From: Monarcha castaneiventris obscurior | Taxonomy: Eukaryota > Chordata > Aves > Passeriformes > Monarchidae | Assembly (NCBI GenBank): GCA_026261815.1 | Contig: JAMPIT010000174.1 | Span: 13,454,001 to 13,518,000, forward strand | Length of the DNA stretch: 64,000 nt | Direction: 5' to 3' | Shown here: positions 11,701 through 24,404 of the stretch, piece after piece | Layout of the letters: each line of letters begins with the position of its first letter | How positions within the stretch are numbered: the first letter of the stretch is position 1 | Notes under the pieces: model-generated | The model's input: only the letters and a program-made list of their open reading frames with translations | Database searches by the model: none | Told to the model about the DNA's origin: nothing | Program-made: the position numbers and the translations under genes

Positions 11701-14312
11701 TACCCCAGGTGTAATCTAGTGATGTAGCCAAAGGTCTCTGCCTGCATCTTAGTTTATGGTAACTTTCCTCATGTCTCTGCCTTACAGCTTTCAGAGATTT
11801 TCCCCTAAACAAGGATTCATGCATTAGTTCGGTGTTAATGGAGAACCTGAGTGGCACTGGGACCCGTGGGGCAGATGCCACAAAGGGAACACAGCACCCC
11901 TGGAGTGTCACCCACTGGCACCGTGGGGCTGGGGCTGATGTGAGCAGCCCTTATCCAGCAGCTCCCTGGACTTTACTGTCATTGCTGCAGACATTGGGAG
12001 GAACATCAGCCCAACAGGAGGGGAAAAACAGCCACGGCCTTTTATGATTTGCCAAGGAGAGAGAGGTCTGGGGAGGCAGTCAGCAGAGGGAGGCACGAGC
12101 TCACAGATGCGGTGCGAACCTCAGCCCGTGGCGTCCCTCCCAGCTCCAGAATGCAGGCAGAGGGCTTCAAACGGTTCTGCAAAACTATTTCATTTCACTT
12201 TTCCCACGTTTATGTTTGGCTCTTGGAGATCAGATGAGAGACTGAGCAAATGAGGGAGCTGACACATTCTGATTCAAGGACGTGTTGTCTGAATTATTCA
12301 TTATAATCTTCATTCTCGTGGGTTTTTCAGCATTTGAGTTTTATGAGGATTGTAGATTCTTCCTCTTTTACATTATCTTACTTAATGTATTGCAGAAGCT
12401 TTCCCATCTGCTCCTTCATGCTCCAAAACCTCAGCTGAGAGTCACAGTGTTTGATACATTTACAGAAAAATGTCCTCAATATTTTTTATTTTTGAGAAAA
12501 AATATCTTCAAAAAGATAAACGTTTCATTAATATATGCATGTGTATGCATATATAATGCAAATTTCCCTCCTGGGCTTCTGATACATGTATAAGCAGTTT
12601 ACCAACTGCTCCTCTGAGCTGGTGGCAGACATTAAGTGGGGCAGCAGCTGTGGGGCTGCTTCAAAACGCCCCTTTGAAGAGCAGAGGGAAGAACTCGGTG
12701 TGGCACGGGTTGTTACACACCAGCTGAACTGCAAAACAGCCCCTCATCTGCTGCATCTGCAAGTCAGACATCACCTGTCACCCCACAGGAACATCACAGG
12801 GAAATCTGCATTGGTACTGATCTTCAAGAAGAAAAAAGCTACTTTGAATCGCAAAAGGACACACAGCAGCAGTACCACCTCCTGATTTTGCAGGTTTTCC
12901 ATCTTGTCATTTAAGCTTTCTACAGTGAGATGAACATAAAAGAAAATTATCCACCTATTTGTCCTTCCTTATCATGTGCATATGCTCCCCTTGGCACTAC
13001 CACAACCTTGAAATGCACAATTTTGTGATAGTCTGCAGAGAGGTGAGATGAAAAACCTCTGCCCACAGCGAGCACGCTTTGAGAGGTCATCCCACAAGCA
13101 CCAAGGGTCTGTGTGGCTCGTCCATCTTCCCAAGCCACCTCAAGGCTACCTGTCATCCAAGCACATCCAGGAGAAGGAGATTTTCTTCCCAAAACTCGGT
13201 GTTCCTGAGGCATACGCTCCATTAAACAGTGGCTAGCCAAAGGCTCACTAATACATCTGCCTGAAATCCAGACTGCTGCCTCTTGTGCTGAAATGTTTCC
13301 AGCTGGCACTGCCCCAACCGCAGGCTTTTTTCTTCTCCACGGGCAGGTGCAATTCAAAACCTGCAGTGGCTACAGCCTCTGAATTGAAAAGCAAGTCATG
13401 CAAATCCTTTTTGCACAAGGGAGCTGTTATCTTAGGAAAGTTTATGGATTTCACGGAGTCTGAGGTTGGAGGGCTGCATCCCAAGTGAGAGGTGTGAACT
13501 CTCATCTTGGGATCTCTCACAGCACAAGTCACTGCTTGTAGTCAGGTAACTCTGGACTGAGACTGATGACAGTGTTTGGAAACTCTGTTAGTCCCCAGGC
13601 AGTAAAATAATGTTCCAGAAACAAAACCTCTGCCTGCTCTGTAACTGTCTTACAACTCTCTATCCACCTTGTCTGTATCAGATGTGTCTGATCAGTGATG
13701 CACAGTGGAAAATACTTACTAACCTCTATTGACAGTCCCAGTGTAACCACTTCATTAATTTATCCCTGATTAGAGTCTGTTTACCCAGTCTTGTCTCATT
13801 CCCTTTTAAGCACTGGTTCATGTTGACCCTCCATCAGTTCTCTGGCACCTCTCCAGTTTTCCAAAGTTTGTTAAGATCTAAAATTAGTGAAATGAGAGTA
13901 TTGAGCTACTGGTCTTAAGACTGGGAGTGTACAGACTTCTGCACTGGAAGTGTTTGTATTTAGCAGGTGATGTTCCACATCCTCCTCAGCTACAGATGGT
14001 AAATTATTTCATCTCGTGTAGAGGGATCCTACTGCTTTGTTCTGATATAGTAAAGCAGGAATTACGAACATTTGGTGTGATGTTTTTCCCATCGGATGGA
14101 TATAAATGGTAAAATTGTAAATAACAGAGAAGCTATTCCTAAGTTAACATTCCTGGTGATATTTTAATGTCATCTTAATGTCTATAAAATACTGAAGTTT
14201 TTATATTTGTTGCTTCTGTTGCCTTGCATTCTCAATAATCTGCTTGGAATATACATTCTATGGCAATTTAATATCTCTTCTAACATCTCTTCTGAACTCA
14301 TCCTTCAGAGTG

Positions 14313-14362
14313 ATCTATCTATCATCTATCTATCTGTCTATCTATCTATCTATCTACCTATC
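14313..14362 (+). repeat. (TCTA)n tetranucleotide microsatellite
   Basis: About 12 units of TCTA/ATCT with a few interruptions (CATC, TGTC, TACC). It lies in the gene-poor interval and is likely polymorphic in length. Confidence 0.9.
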
Positions 14363-17300
14363 TTCTTTGTTGAAATATTACTCTGGTCTGACAAAATATT
14401 AATCCACTGATGTTTTAAATAAATCTCTGTCTTTGTAGTTGCACGTGTAGTAATATTTCTCATTTGCTGAGACCAAAGTTGAGTGATAGGCTATCAAAGA
14501 GATATTTCATGTTTTTAATTAACATCTCCTCCAAACAGTGATCTTTCAGCTCTGGTACACAGACCTCCTCCTTTTTGAGGAGTCAGTGGAGGGAAGAAGA
14601 GTCATTCTGGATTGTGATTCAAGTTCTTTCTGAACAAGGTGGAGATGTATCTGTCAGGGAGGTTAGGACAGGAGTTGGCAGGTTGTAACCCCCCAGAGCA
14701 AGAGCTCCACTGTCTGTAGCTTCAGGAGACCAGAGCCACGGAGAGAGGCCGATCTGCAGGGACACCACGCTCTTTTCTCCAGAAACACCGCCCAACACAT
14801 CCCTGTGTCAAGCGTGCCTGGCTCCAGCCCACCTCTCCAGGCACAGCATCCTAGTGCTTATCTCCTCGCACTCGCAGCCCACCTGCTGGCTCCTCCTCGC
14901 TCACGTCCCAGCACTGGCTGGAACATCATGTACTTGGCACGAGGATGCTCCCCAGGACAGCACAGCAAACATCCTCTAGACACCCCGGGCAAAAATGAAG
15001 AACCTGCCATATATCCAGTCCCCCTGCTTTTTGCTCCATCCCCCAAGCAGCTGGCAGTAACTTATCCACCCAAGCAGGGCAGCTCCCCCTTGGATGAGGT
15101 ATTTGGGTGCTCCTGCCAAGGCAGGAGAACATCTGCAGCGAGAAGCTAGGAGCACATCCTACTTCCCCAACCAGCAAGAGCTGCCAGGAGAGGAGATTTC
15201 TCCTGGGTACGAGATTGCTGGCAAAATGCTGCTGCACCTGTGTGCTTGACTCTTTAACCTGCTCGTCCTTCCCTGAACCCGTCCCCTTCTTCTCTCCCTT
15301 CCCCCTCCTCCTGCTCCTTCTGCTTTTAGGCATTCCCTTCCCTGTATCTCCCTGCCGCCTGCCAGGCAGGTGCAGCCGCGGCAGCACCGCGCAGCTCCGG
15401 TGCGTGGGTGCCTCTGCATCGCCCCTCGGAGCGCAGCCAAGCGCCTGCCGCGGGAGGCTGCCACGAGCACGTGTGAAACTGGAGAGCATCTGCTTCAGTA
15501 AATTGTTTGGTTAGTCCGCACCACAGAAGTAACAAATAACGAGGAAAACAGTGATTTAAGCACACAGGCACACAACCATTAACGAGCAGGTGATGAGAGA
15601 CACAATAAGGGAAGCCAGAGCTTGCCAGGCACTGACTGATGGGCCATTAAAGGAGCTACTCTGGCTCTGGAGAGGATCTACCTCAATTTTGTAACTGATA
15701 GGATGGAGAAAACATGGTTACTGTGAATTTTAAGGGGTATTTGAAGGAGTTTGGGGGACTGCACAAAACTTAGTACAGGATGTTTAGGGAAATGACCAAA
15801 GACACAGGAAGGGAAGGATCGGGGTGGACCAAGTATGGGAAGATGACAAGGAAGGAAGTTGGGAGGGATCAGACATGTCAGCAAGCATTCGGGTAGGATG
15901 AACACCTGGCTGGGCCCTGGCCCTGATTCTTCAGAAGGTAGTCTGGCCTGCCTTCTTATTAAATCACATCCTTAATTACCTTTTCTGTGTGCCAGCCCCT
16001 GGAAAAGACTCAAGGTCTGAGCCAGGGCTGGTTGAGGGAGCCAGGATAGAGGACACTGGACAGGATTTTCAAGGGATCCATGAGCGTGGAGTGCCTGTGA
16101 AGGCAGAGAATATGGAAGAGTATTGAGGGGAAAGAAGGGCCACAAAAGCAACAAGCAGCAAAGACAGTCTATCTCAACACTGAGAGATGTAAATACACTG
16201 GCAGAACAAACCATCCATAAAAATGATTTTGTTTGTTCAAAGTTACATTGCAGGGATTTTTTGGGTGCCACCCTGGAACTCTACTGACAGTAGACATTGC
16301 CCAGTCACCCGCCCAAATGCTGTTTGTGAGGGTGCTGGGCTTCAGACTTGAATTACATGCAAAGTCTTAATTGCAACAAGAAACCCTGTTTTATTAAGTA
16401 ATTACAAGTTGCCAAGAGGTGCTCAGCACAGGCAGGCTACTGAGAAAGCAGATCCAATGCATGAATTAATCCAGTGGAACTGGATTAGTAGGCGAGAACC
16501 TGCAAGGAGCATAGAAGAACTCCATTCTAGCTGCTTTCAGGCAGCCTCCACTTGCATAGACCATGTGAGGAACAGCTGCACCAACAGCTGGTGAGTTAAA
16601 AAGTTGTTTTTAATGAGTTTGAGGCCAATCATTTTCAACACTTTGAAACAAGGGAACCATGTTTGAAAACCAAAAGGCTGAGGTTCAACTGTCTTCAGAG
16701 ATGAAAAAACAACTGTCCATTTAGGTGCCTAAGTGAAAATCAGAACACTTATACCATCCTTCTGTGTAGAGCTTTGAGCTGCTGTGACTGCAAAGCAGTC
16801 AAACAACCATGGCATCACTGTCAGAAAATACTGATCCATAACCAATTCCAGTAAAGGCTGAAAAACAGAGCACACCAGCCTGGAACGCACAAGGCTGCAC
16901 TCTTGCCATTTCACATGTAGCTGTCAAACACAAAGCCTGAAAAGTAGGTCTTGGAACTTTGTTTTACCTACTTCTTGTGAGCTTCAACAGGCACAGGAAG
17001 GATTTATTCTTCTTGTACAAAGCCATGAAGGGAATTAGAATTAGACCAAGTAGATCAGGCTTAGGCAGCTGCAAGCTAACAGAGAGCCTTGCCACTGCCA
17101 TTCCTTGAGCTACTGCAAATGGCCATTAGAGCATTACAGTATTCCCTGATAAGAGAAATACCAACAGATAAGTACCTAGGAAAGTACTTTCACAGAATCA
17201 CTTTTTACTAAGACTCAAATCAGAAAAATAGCACATACTTTCATCTCTAGGCAATAAAACTTGAGAGATATGCTTTAGCTCTTCAAAATTCAGTAAAAAA

Positions 17301-20122
17301 AGTTTTTATAATGATGTTCAGAAATTATTTATGGTGATAAGTACTGCTGTGTCACCGTTAAAATAAAGCCCAGCTTCCCCAAATTGCTTACTTCTGATAC
17401 TCCTTCATAACTTAGCTTAAGGGACAAGTAAGCTCACAGGTCTCCACCTGCTTAAAACTGAGGTAGGGATATTTCAGTTACAGATGTACCAGATTAGAGA
17501 AAACACTGAGTTCGTTACACAGATCTTTTGAGTGAAGGATACATCCAGCACACAGGCAGCAGAGGAAACCTGGTTGGTACTCAAGGATCAGCTTCATGCT
17601 CAGCCAGCACAGCTGAACAGCAATGCCAGGTCAGGAGGAACTTGGGCAGGCTGGAGCAGTGGTTACACTATCTAAAGCTTGGCATGAACTGGACATCAAA
17701 GGACAATTTTAACTGAAACCAACACCACCAGTACAAAACCTTCTGTTTCACGAATGAACTGAGAGAACTCCCAAATTCAGCACTGTCCTGACAAAGGCCA
17801 TCTCTGTAAACTGGTCTTACTAATTACAAGGCTTGTCTTTCTTTTTCATCCTGTGAATCTTTTAAATATCACAGTGAGATTCAATCTTTTTGCACACTGA
17901 AAATGCTGAAAAATGTAAGTAATAAAATATAGGTAATCCACTCTCTCAAAGTGGGAAGGATCTGTCAACTCATATAAAGTGGAACATGAATTCCCATGCT
18001 ACTCATTTGAAGTGAAATATCCATGGGCTGCATGAAATGCACACTCATGGTTTTAAAATATAGACAGAAGCATCCAGCAGTATTGCAAAAATATTGATAA
18101 GTTAGTCAGGTAAAATGAAGGAATCCCAGAACAATCTCTCACATGTGTTTCAACTTCTAAAAACCTTTCTTGAGGAAAAAAAAATCCACGTTAAATCCTA
18201 AAAAGTTACCTGCAATTTTAATTCCTGTTCTCGAATGCCCAAATATGTCTTTTTTATAGACTGAGAAAATAGCTGCACAAAATGTTCTCACTACTTCTCT
18301 GTGTGCTGATAGCAATAATTTCTGACAATAAATTTGAGCTGGCTATACCACACATCTATGTAATTCTTTAAAGGCTGTTTCATGTCCACTGGAAGATTCT
18401 GTTTTTAGGAATCTATGACGTTAACAAAGTGAGATCCACTAAACTAAAGTGACAAAATAGATGGGTTATCTGGTAATTGTTCTGTTCCCACTATTTAATT
18501 GCAAAGCATGCAAAAAGTCCTGCCTTAAAAAAGTACATCTAGAGCACTCCAAATATAAAAGAAATCATAATGAAAGGCTGAAGTGACATTTATGGTAGCA
18601 ATGCTTTATTTCTCTACACTGCAGTAACTCTCTCTTTATATGCCATTAAAACCTTCCTGGAATATAAGTTTCATAGTTGCTTCAGAGTATCTTTCTGTCA
18701 TTTCTCTAGCAGAGCTCATACAAATCTAAGCTAAAATTTTCCAAGTTGTCTAAATAAGATGAGGAGATCATCACCAATCATTGTCAATGAGGTCTTTTAA
18801 ATATTGCACCCATACTTATTTCAACTAGGAGCTGTAAGTCTTCCATTTCTCAAGTCTGCCTCCATTTTAGGCTCAAATAAATGAAGAATATCCATATGAC
18901 AGGTGTTCAAATGTGCACTGCTAATTCATGCCTAAAACTGAGTTTAGATACCCTTGGTCAACAGTATAGAGATAGGAAATATTAATAACAAATTTTTGTA
19001 ACTACCACAAACGCACCTACTGGTTTACATAACAACAATCTGTTCTACTGGTAAATTATCAAGAGTTTTGGCATCTCAAAGTATTTTCATTAAATCCCCT
19101 CATGAGTGAAGGTAAGTATCGAGTATCTCAGAGTAGCCCAGGTATGGACAGCTGCTGCAGAGCTGACGTCACAGCAGCACATCAAAGAAAATGTTACATA
19201 GCTGCATTTAAAAGAAATTATTTGTACTCACAAGAGCTTTTCTCTATTCAGAACAAAGGCTATCCAAATGACAGGATCAGGTGTGGATGTTGATAATGTG
19301 ACATTTCAAGTTAGATGAGATGAATTCTGCCCAGAAATCCCACACATAATCTATGATCTATGTATGTCACTTTCCCCTAAATATTACAGTGTGTGGATTT
19401 CATGTTTTCCCTGGAGTTTTATATTCCATGTTCCCAACACCTGTAAATCCACAATCCAACCCCACAAGAAGGCATATGCTAGTAAATCAATTAATACTTC
19501 CTCTTTGAGTAATTAATACTGGCACCTGACAAAAATACTTTGGGGATAGACAGAAAGACATTTCTGTTGTGACTCTTTCTATCACAATAACCAGTCTTTA
19601 CATCTGCAGCTCTGCACTGGCCGTTGTTACTTGAGTGTTCAGCATCTTTTACTTAAATTCTTCGCTCGTTATTCTTGCTCTGCTCCAAGGCATTTTTAGT
19701 CAGTGCTCTGGCCTCACTTTGGTCCTTTGGAGTCTCATAACCCTTAGCTACACCAAGAGACTGTGGCTGACATTAACCAGTGTCAACAAGATTATATTGT
19801 TTGGAATAAAGATTGATGCTTGTACTTAAAATGGATGTTATACAGTTAACTGAAATATATGATGCCCATTTACCAGCTTTTTATCTTTATGTCAAAGCAT
19901 TTGTAACCAGGAAAATGAGGAATAATAAGACTTTTGGTAATAGGAGGGGAAAAGTGAAGCTTCTATGTCTATAGTTCAGGCTTCTCTACATTTCCAGCAC
20001 TCACTCCCCTTTCTACTTAAGCATGGCATATATACTCAAGGTAAGACAGATTACACAATTCATTTACTTACAGGTCTTAAGAAATGACTTATAAAAACAA
20101 CCCAACCAGAACAAAAACAACA

Positions 20123-22411
20123 CTAATACACATAAACTTTCACTTTGCGGACATCTTTGTCTTCGCATTCTCTTTGCCTATTGTAATAATAGAATGTATT
20201 GTCCCTTCTCTGAAGTTTCTTAACAAATCCAGTTTCTGGCCAGCACTCTACCTACAAGCAGAACAAAAAGGACATACAATCACCTGAACATGCTCACATT
20301 AAATGATGTTTGTTCATTACACTGCAAGGAATATAGGGTATAATTCCATAGGAAACCCTCATTTGCATCTAAAGACTACTTCTCTATTAATTTGCTGAAC
20401 TTTCAAAAACAGATTGAGAACAAGATGTCAGAAACCAGTTTTCAGGTTTAGCATAAAGTTATGTGATCTGAAAAGCATAGAAATAGGAATCTAAGGTATT
20501 TGACAGGGTAATTTAAAATTGGACAAGTCAAAGTTTTTAAAATATGTTGTTTAGGAATGTAACATTGATGCTATTCAGTTATTCAGTAATCTGAGAGGCT
20601 GCAAGAGTCTGCTTCTATAAGACTGACACACTTAAAGGCTCCTTTCAGACCTTCTGACCATAAAAAATGTGCTTTTAGTTAGTGATTTCATGAAAATAAA
20701 GTAAGCTGCAGACTGTATCAGTGTCAAGGACGGTGGGATCAACCCCACATAAACCCAGCACTACCCTGGTGCTCCTCACTGTTCCACAGAGTAAAGCTTT
20801 AAATTAAAGGCTTGAGCATTTGCATATTCAGTAGCTTTATGGCTTTAATAGCTCTCTCAGCTTGAGCATCTATGACTGTTTCTGACTAAACTGAACCTTA
20901 AAAATCAGGTAATAAGCATCTTATTTCTCTTCCAGGCAGAGCCAACAACAGGAAGTCAAACTAGAATATTCTCGAATTGGAGAGCCCCAGAAGTGGTTTC
21001 ATCACTTACCTTATGACTTCAGGCATACAGCTGTGTTATTTGCATTGTCTGTCTAAACATAACAGCCTTAATATTCACTCTACCTACATTGTAATTGCAT
21101 CTTTAGTAACAACTGCATTATAGAAACCTAAAGTGGACTAAACGAGACATTTCAGAATATGTAAGTTGAAAGAGAATCACTGCCAGGCCCTGGCAGCTGG
21201 AACAGAATGCACACTCACATTACAGTGAGTCAGTGGTGTTCTTTAACTTTCATCAGGGTTTACCTGCCAGTGGTTGTGCCCTGCCATAAATCTTAAACAC
21301 ACAGATCCTACCACAATAATTACGTGATTTCCTTCTGCAGTTATTGAAAATTATACCACAGCCTTTGCAGTGGTATCAGAGCCCATGATAAAATAATAAA
21401 CTTTATCTTATTATACACATCCATGTGTTGCTGTGTTGTGAGCTAACTGGATGGGGAGTGAGTTTCTTGGAACTTTCTGTGCTTTCTTATGTGCACAGGA
21501 GGTCAACATATTTTAAAATTGTGTTTTTCATACTATATTTGCTGCTCTGGGAGATAAATTACAGAGTTGTAATAAAGATGATGTATTGTTTGCTGTATTA
21601 ACCTCTTGGTTGCTGTTTTGAACCTCAAGTAGCCACTGGATATTTGGCCACTACTCAATAGCTCATTGGATGTGCTGGGGAGCATCACTACCAACTGTAG
21701 TGAGCAGAGGCACAAGTCCTTGGTGTTGACAAGAGCCTGTGCCACAACTGCCTTTAGCACAGCTGGCATCAAATATTTCCATTGAGGTCATCATTTTGAG
21801 AGAGGACAAGTTTTGACTGTGCACAAAGTCCAGCTGTGCTACCATATAACCCAACTGCAAACCAAAGCAGTAGCAATGACTCCGTGGACAACCAATGAGA
21901 TTCCTATCAAGTCTATTGACAGAGTAATGGGGAAGCTTCAGAGAACTCACTTTGAAATATTTCTTCCCTCAACACTGAATTATTCCCTTAGAGATCAGCT
22001 ACATCTGTTCAAAGAGATCTGTGATGCTTCTAAGTGCATCAGAGAGGGGGAACAAAACACAGTCTAGGCAGTGTTTCTGTTTCACTGCTGTGAAATGAGT
22101 TATTCTGCACAGTAAATGACAGCTCCAAAATTCAAGTCAGACCTGTGAGGAAACACATGGTATCAGAACCAAGCCTAAATGAAAGGAATTAAGCAGCACC
22201 TCCATTTTTATTTAATCATTTTACATGAGACAGAAGTTTAAAATAGTAACCCTTTCAAAGTTCTAAATCTTACCTCATCAACTTGTTTTACTTGTTTATA
22301 TTCCACCTCATCTCTGTATCCAGCTTGCTGAAATCTGTATAAGTTCTCTACATCATCTGACCATGTTTTGGCACGATGCATAGATTTTGGTTTCATGTCA
22401 GCTTTACTCAT
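20123..22411 (-). CDS. MEIG1: MEIG1, meiosis/spermiogenesis associated 1
   Basis: Two coding exons on the minus strand: 22274-22411 (46 codons, starting [10 protein letters not shown]) and 20123-20251 (42 codons plus TAG). The phase-0 junction reads ...[15 protein letters not shown]..., with donor GTAAGA and acceptor TTGTAG. The product is 88 aa, the human length, and keeps the family core: WS-[DE]-[DE][15 protein letters not shown], then [33 protein letters not shown]1 is a small protein known from mouse to bind PACRG and to be needed for manchette-based transport in spermiogenesis. The ATG at 22409-22411 is chosen because it aligns with the mammalian start. A splice acceptor (TTTCAG at 22437-22442) gives 25 nt of 5' sequence on this exon, so an upstream exon must exist. 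It is transcribed divergently from DCLRE1C, as in human. Confidence 0.95.
20252..22273 (-). other. MEIG1 intron between the two coding exons
   Basis: About 2.0 kb of A/T-rich intron sequence. Open frames near 21533-22067 on both strands have no splice support or family resemblance. I see no recognisable repeat or RNA gene. Confidence 0.6.
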
Positions 22412-24271
22412 GACTTCAGAAACTTCAGACTTCTTCCTGAAATTAGACTTAGGAAAATTAAATAGAGAAGACAGAAGCAAGTAATTTTGTTGGGGACATA
22501 GAGTAATGGATAGAAAAAAAAATTAAAATAAAGGAATTACAGAGTTCAAAGTCCGAGGTTAAAAAAGGAAAAAGTTATAAATGGCTGATATCAAATTAAA
22601 TGCACTGCTTGGTCTCAAACAAACCCAACTCATCTGTACTTCCATATACATCTTGACTCAACCTTCCTAAAATTTAATTGTGCATATTGATGCATTAAAA
22701 AAATATTAAATGCAGTGTTTTTTAAATTTCACATCTTTGCATTTGCTGTCCCCTTGGGGCAGGCAGGCAGATTTCCAGATTTTTCTTTCTTGCTCCTTAA
22801 GTGACACCAAACTGGGAACCACGGAATGAAGATCTGGGCTGTTACTGAAGAACAGCAAACACTCAGGATAGGAGAGGAGGGGAAAGGAGAAATGTGCAGT
22901 CAGTCACGTGGCCACAGTGCAGATGACAGAGATGAGGTCTTGAGAGATAAACTGGAGAAGGAGACAAGGCTCACAGCCTGCCAGAATTTCTACCTTTGCC
23001 CAATCCAACTGACTGCCACTGACTTCCTCCTCACACAAAACCCATTTGTTCAGTCTGCTGAGACATAGTAAACAGGTTAATCAACTGCTAAATCTGAAAA
23101 GAGCAGAAACGGGAAAGCTGAAACTCAAACTGAAAAAAAAAAAAAAGAAAAAAAACACCAAACAAATTAAAAACAACAGCAACAAAAAAGCAATAAAAAT
23201 TGCAGACAGTGGATACTCACCAGGGAAGGACTTGAACTATATTAAAAGAAATATGAATCATTTGACTTCTGCCTTATATCTGAATTTCACTGTATTTGCT
23301 TTCCTGAGTGTATCTTATTTTGCTACTCAAACAGAACTTTTGTTGCTTCTGCAAGCAAAACACATTTATCACTATCATGCCTAGCAGGTATGATCAGAGA
23401 TGAGTCCTTTTCTAGTTTTGAAAAGTCACCAAGCTTCAGCTTTATAATTAGGAAGGTATATCCAAGGAATGAAAGCTTCTGGATTTTGCAGTGAGAGGAT
23501 TAATACAGTCTCCTTCCCTGTGGGTAGGATGTTGCCTCCAAACCCAACACATGGAGTAAAATTTCTTTATTTGGCAAGTTCCTATATCAACAGAGAGCTT
23601 GAAATGTTGAATGCTGAAACCTTATCAAATGCAAAATGACACTAGTCTGTTAGAAAAGCAGAAATTGGAAAAAAAGTCTTGCACCACAAGATAAAAATCT
23701 TTGGGAAAATTGTATCAAGAATTATTGTTATCATGATGTGGAACTAGCAGAAAGAAGCCTGCACACCTGTTGTCTGTTTGCATGTGAGCCATCAGGAGAC
23801 AAAGAAAGGGCCTTTCATCTCTTACTGAATACACTTTATTAGAGATCAACAAAAATATGTAAAAGGGCATTTTTCTGGCAACACTTAACCATTTCTTACA
23901 GTTCAGTACTCCAAACATTCTTTTACCAGGCACTGCAGCATTTTGCAATTGAAAGCAGCCATTTACCGGAATAAAAAAGAAATTTTCCCACCTGGTTATG
24001 AGGTATCAAATTAACAGGATAAGCACAAATCTTATTCTTAACATTTAGGGTAGTCTTTGGGATATCTGTCTCAACATTTTCTTTTCTTCTGTGCTGAAAG
24101 GGCTCTTTTGCAGCCATCATGGGATTTTTCAAGCTCTGTATTTGTTCATCAGTGTTTGATGAGAGCTGTTGTCAGTCAATATTGACTTTAGACAGTCAAT
24201 ATGATTAGAATAACATTACATCTTAATAAAAGCTAAGCCATAATGAATGTAAGTGTCTTGTGATAACTTAC

Positions 24272-24404
24272 ATGTCACCAGTGTTAAGTACTTCTTTACA
24301 AGAGGTGCTGGATTCACCTAATGAATGTTTTTCTTCAAGACATGCAGGTAGGTCTGGCACTTCCTGAGTCACCATGAATTCACAGTGCCTGTCCACAGGC
24401 GTTC
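24272..24404 (-). other. Candidate upstream exon of MEIG1 (unconfirmed)
   Basis: A 133-nt segment on the minus strand is bounded by an acceptor (TTTTTGGGCAG) and a strong donor (CAT|GTAAGT). It is open in the frame ending ...EVLNTGD plus the two bases AT. The acceptor of the first MEIG1 coding exon supplies a G, so the joined frame runs without a stop into the MEIG1 start. Alternatively the junction itself creates an ATG nine codons upstream of the conserved start. It could also be a purely non-coding 5' exon or a chance pair of splice-like sites. I recognise no protein family in its reading frame. Confidence 0.3.

Larger units (their letters stand above)
7851..20122. other. Gene-poor interval between TMEM243 and MEIG1
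   Basis: I find no supported coding exon in these 12 kb. It holds a CR1 fragment (about 8010-8225), an A/T-rich tract (about 8225-8720), a TCTA microsatellite (14313-14362) and otherwise unique-looking DNA. OLAH, ACBD7 and RPP38, which follow MEIG1 in human, were looked for in motif form and not seen. Transcripts of MEIG1 should end somewhere below 20123, but no AATAAA on the minus strand stands out close to the stop codon. Confidence 0.6.

Noticed and set aside
14805..15514. Overlapping open frames at 14.8-15.5 kb
   Set aside because: No recognised domains, both strands open, and moderate GC. Not supported as a gene.
7851..20122. OLAH or ACBD7 between TMEM243 and MEIG1
   Set aside because: I looked for the thioesterase GHSMG motif and other conserved blocks on the minus strand and saw none. 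One CATGGG-containing site near 18.0 kb lacks the required residues.
21533..22067. Open frames on both strands in the MEIG1 intron
   Set aside because: No family resemblance and no acceptor/donor pair in matching phase; possibly an ancient repeat remnant.
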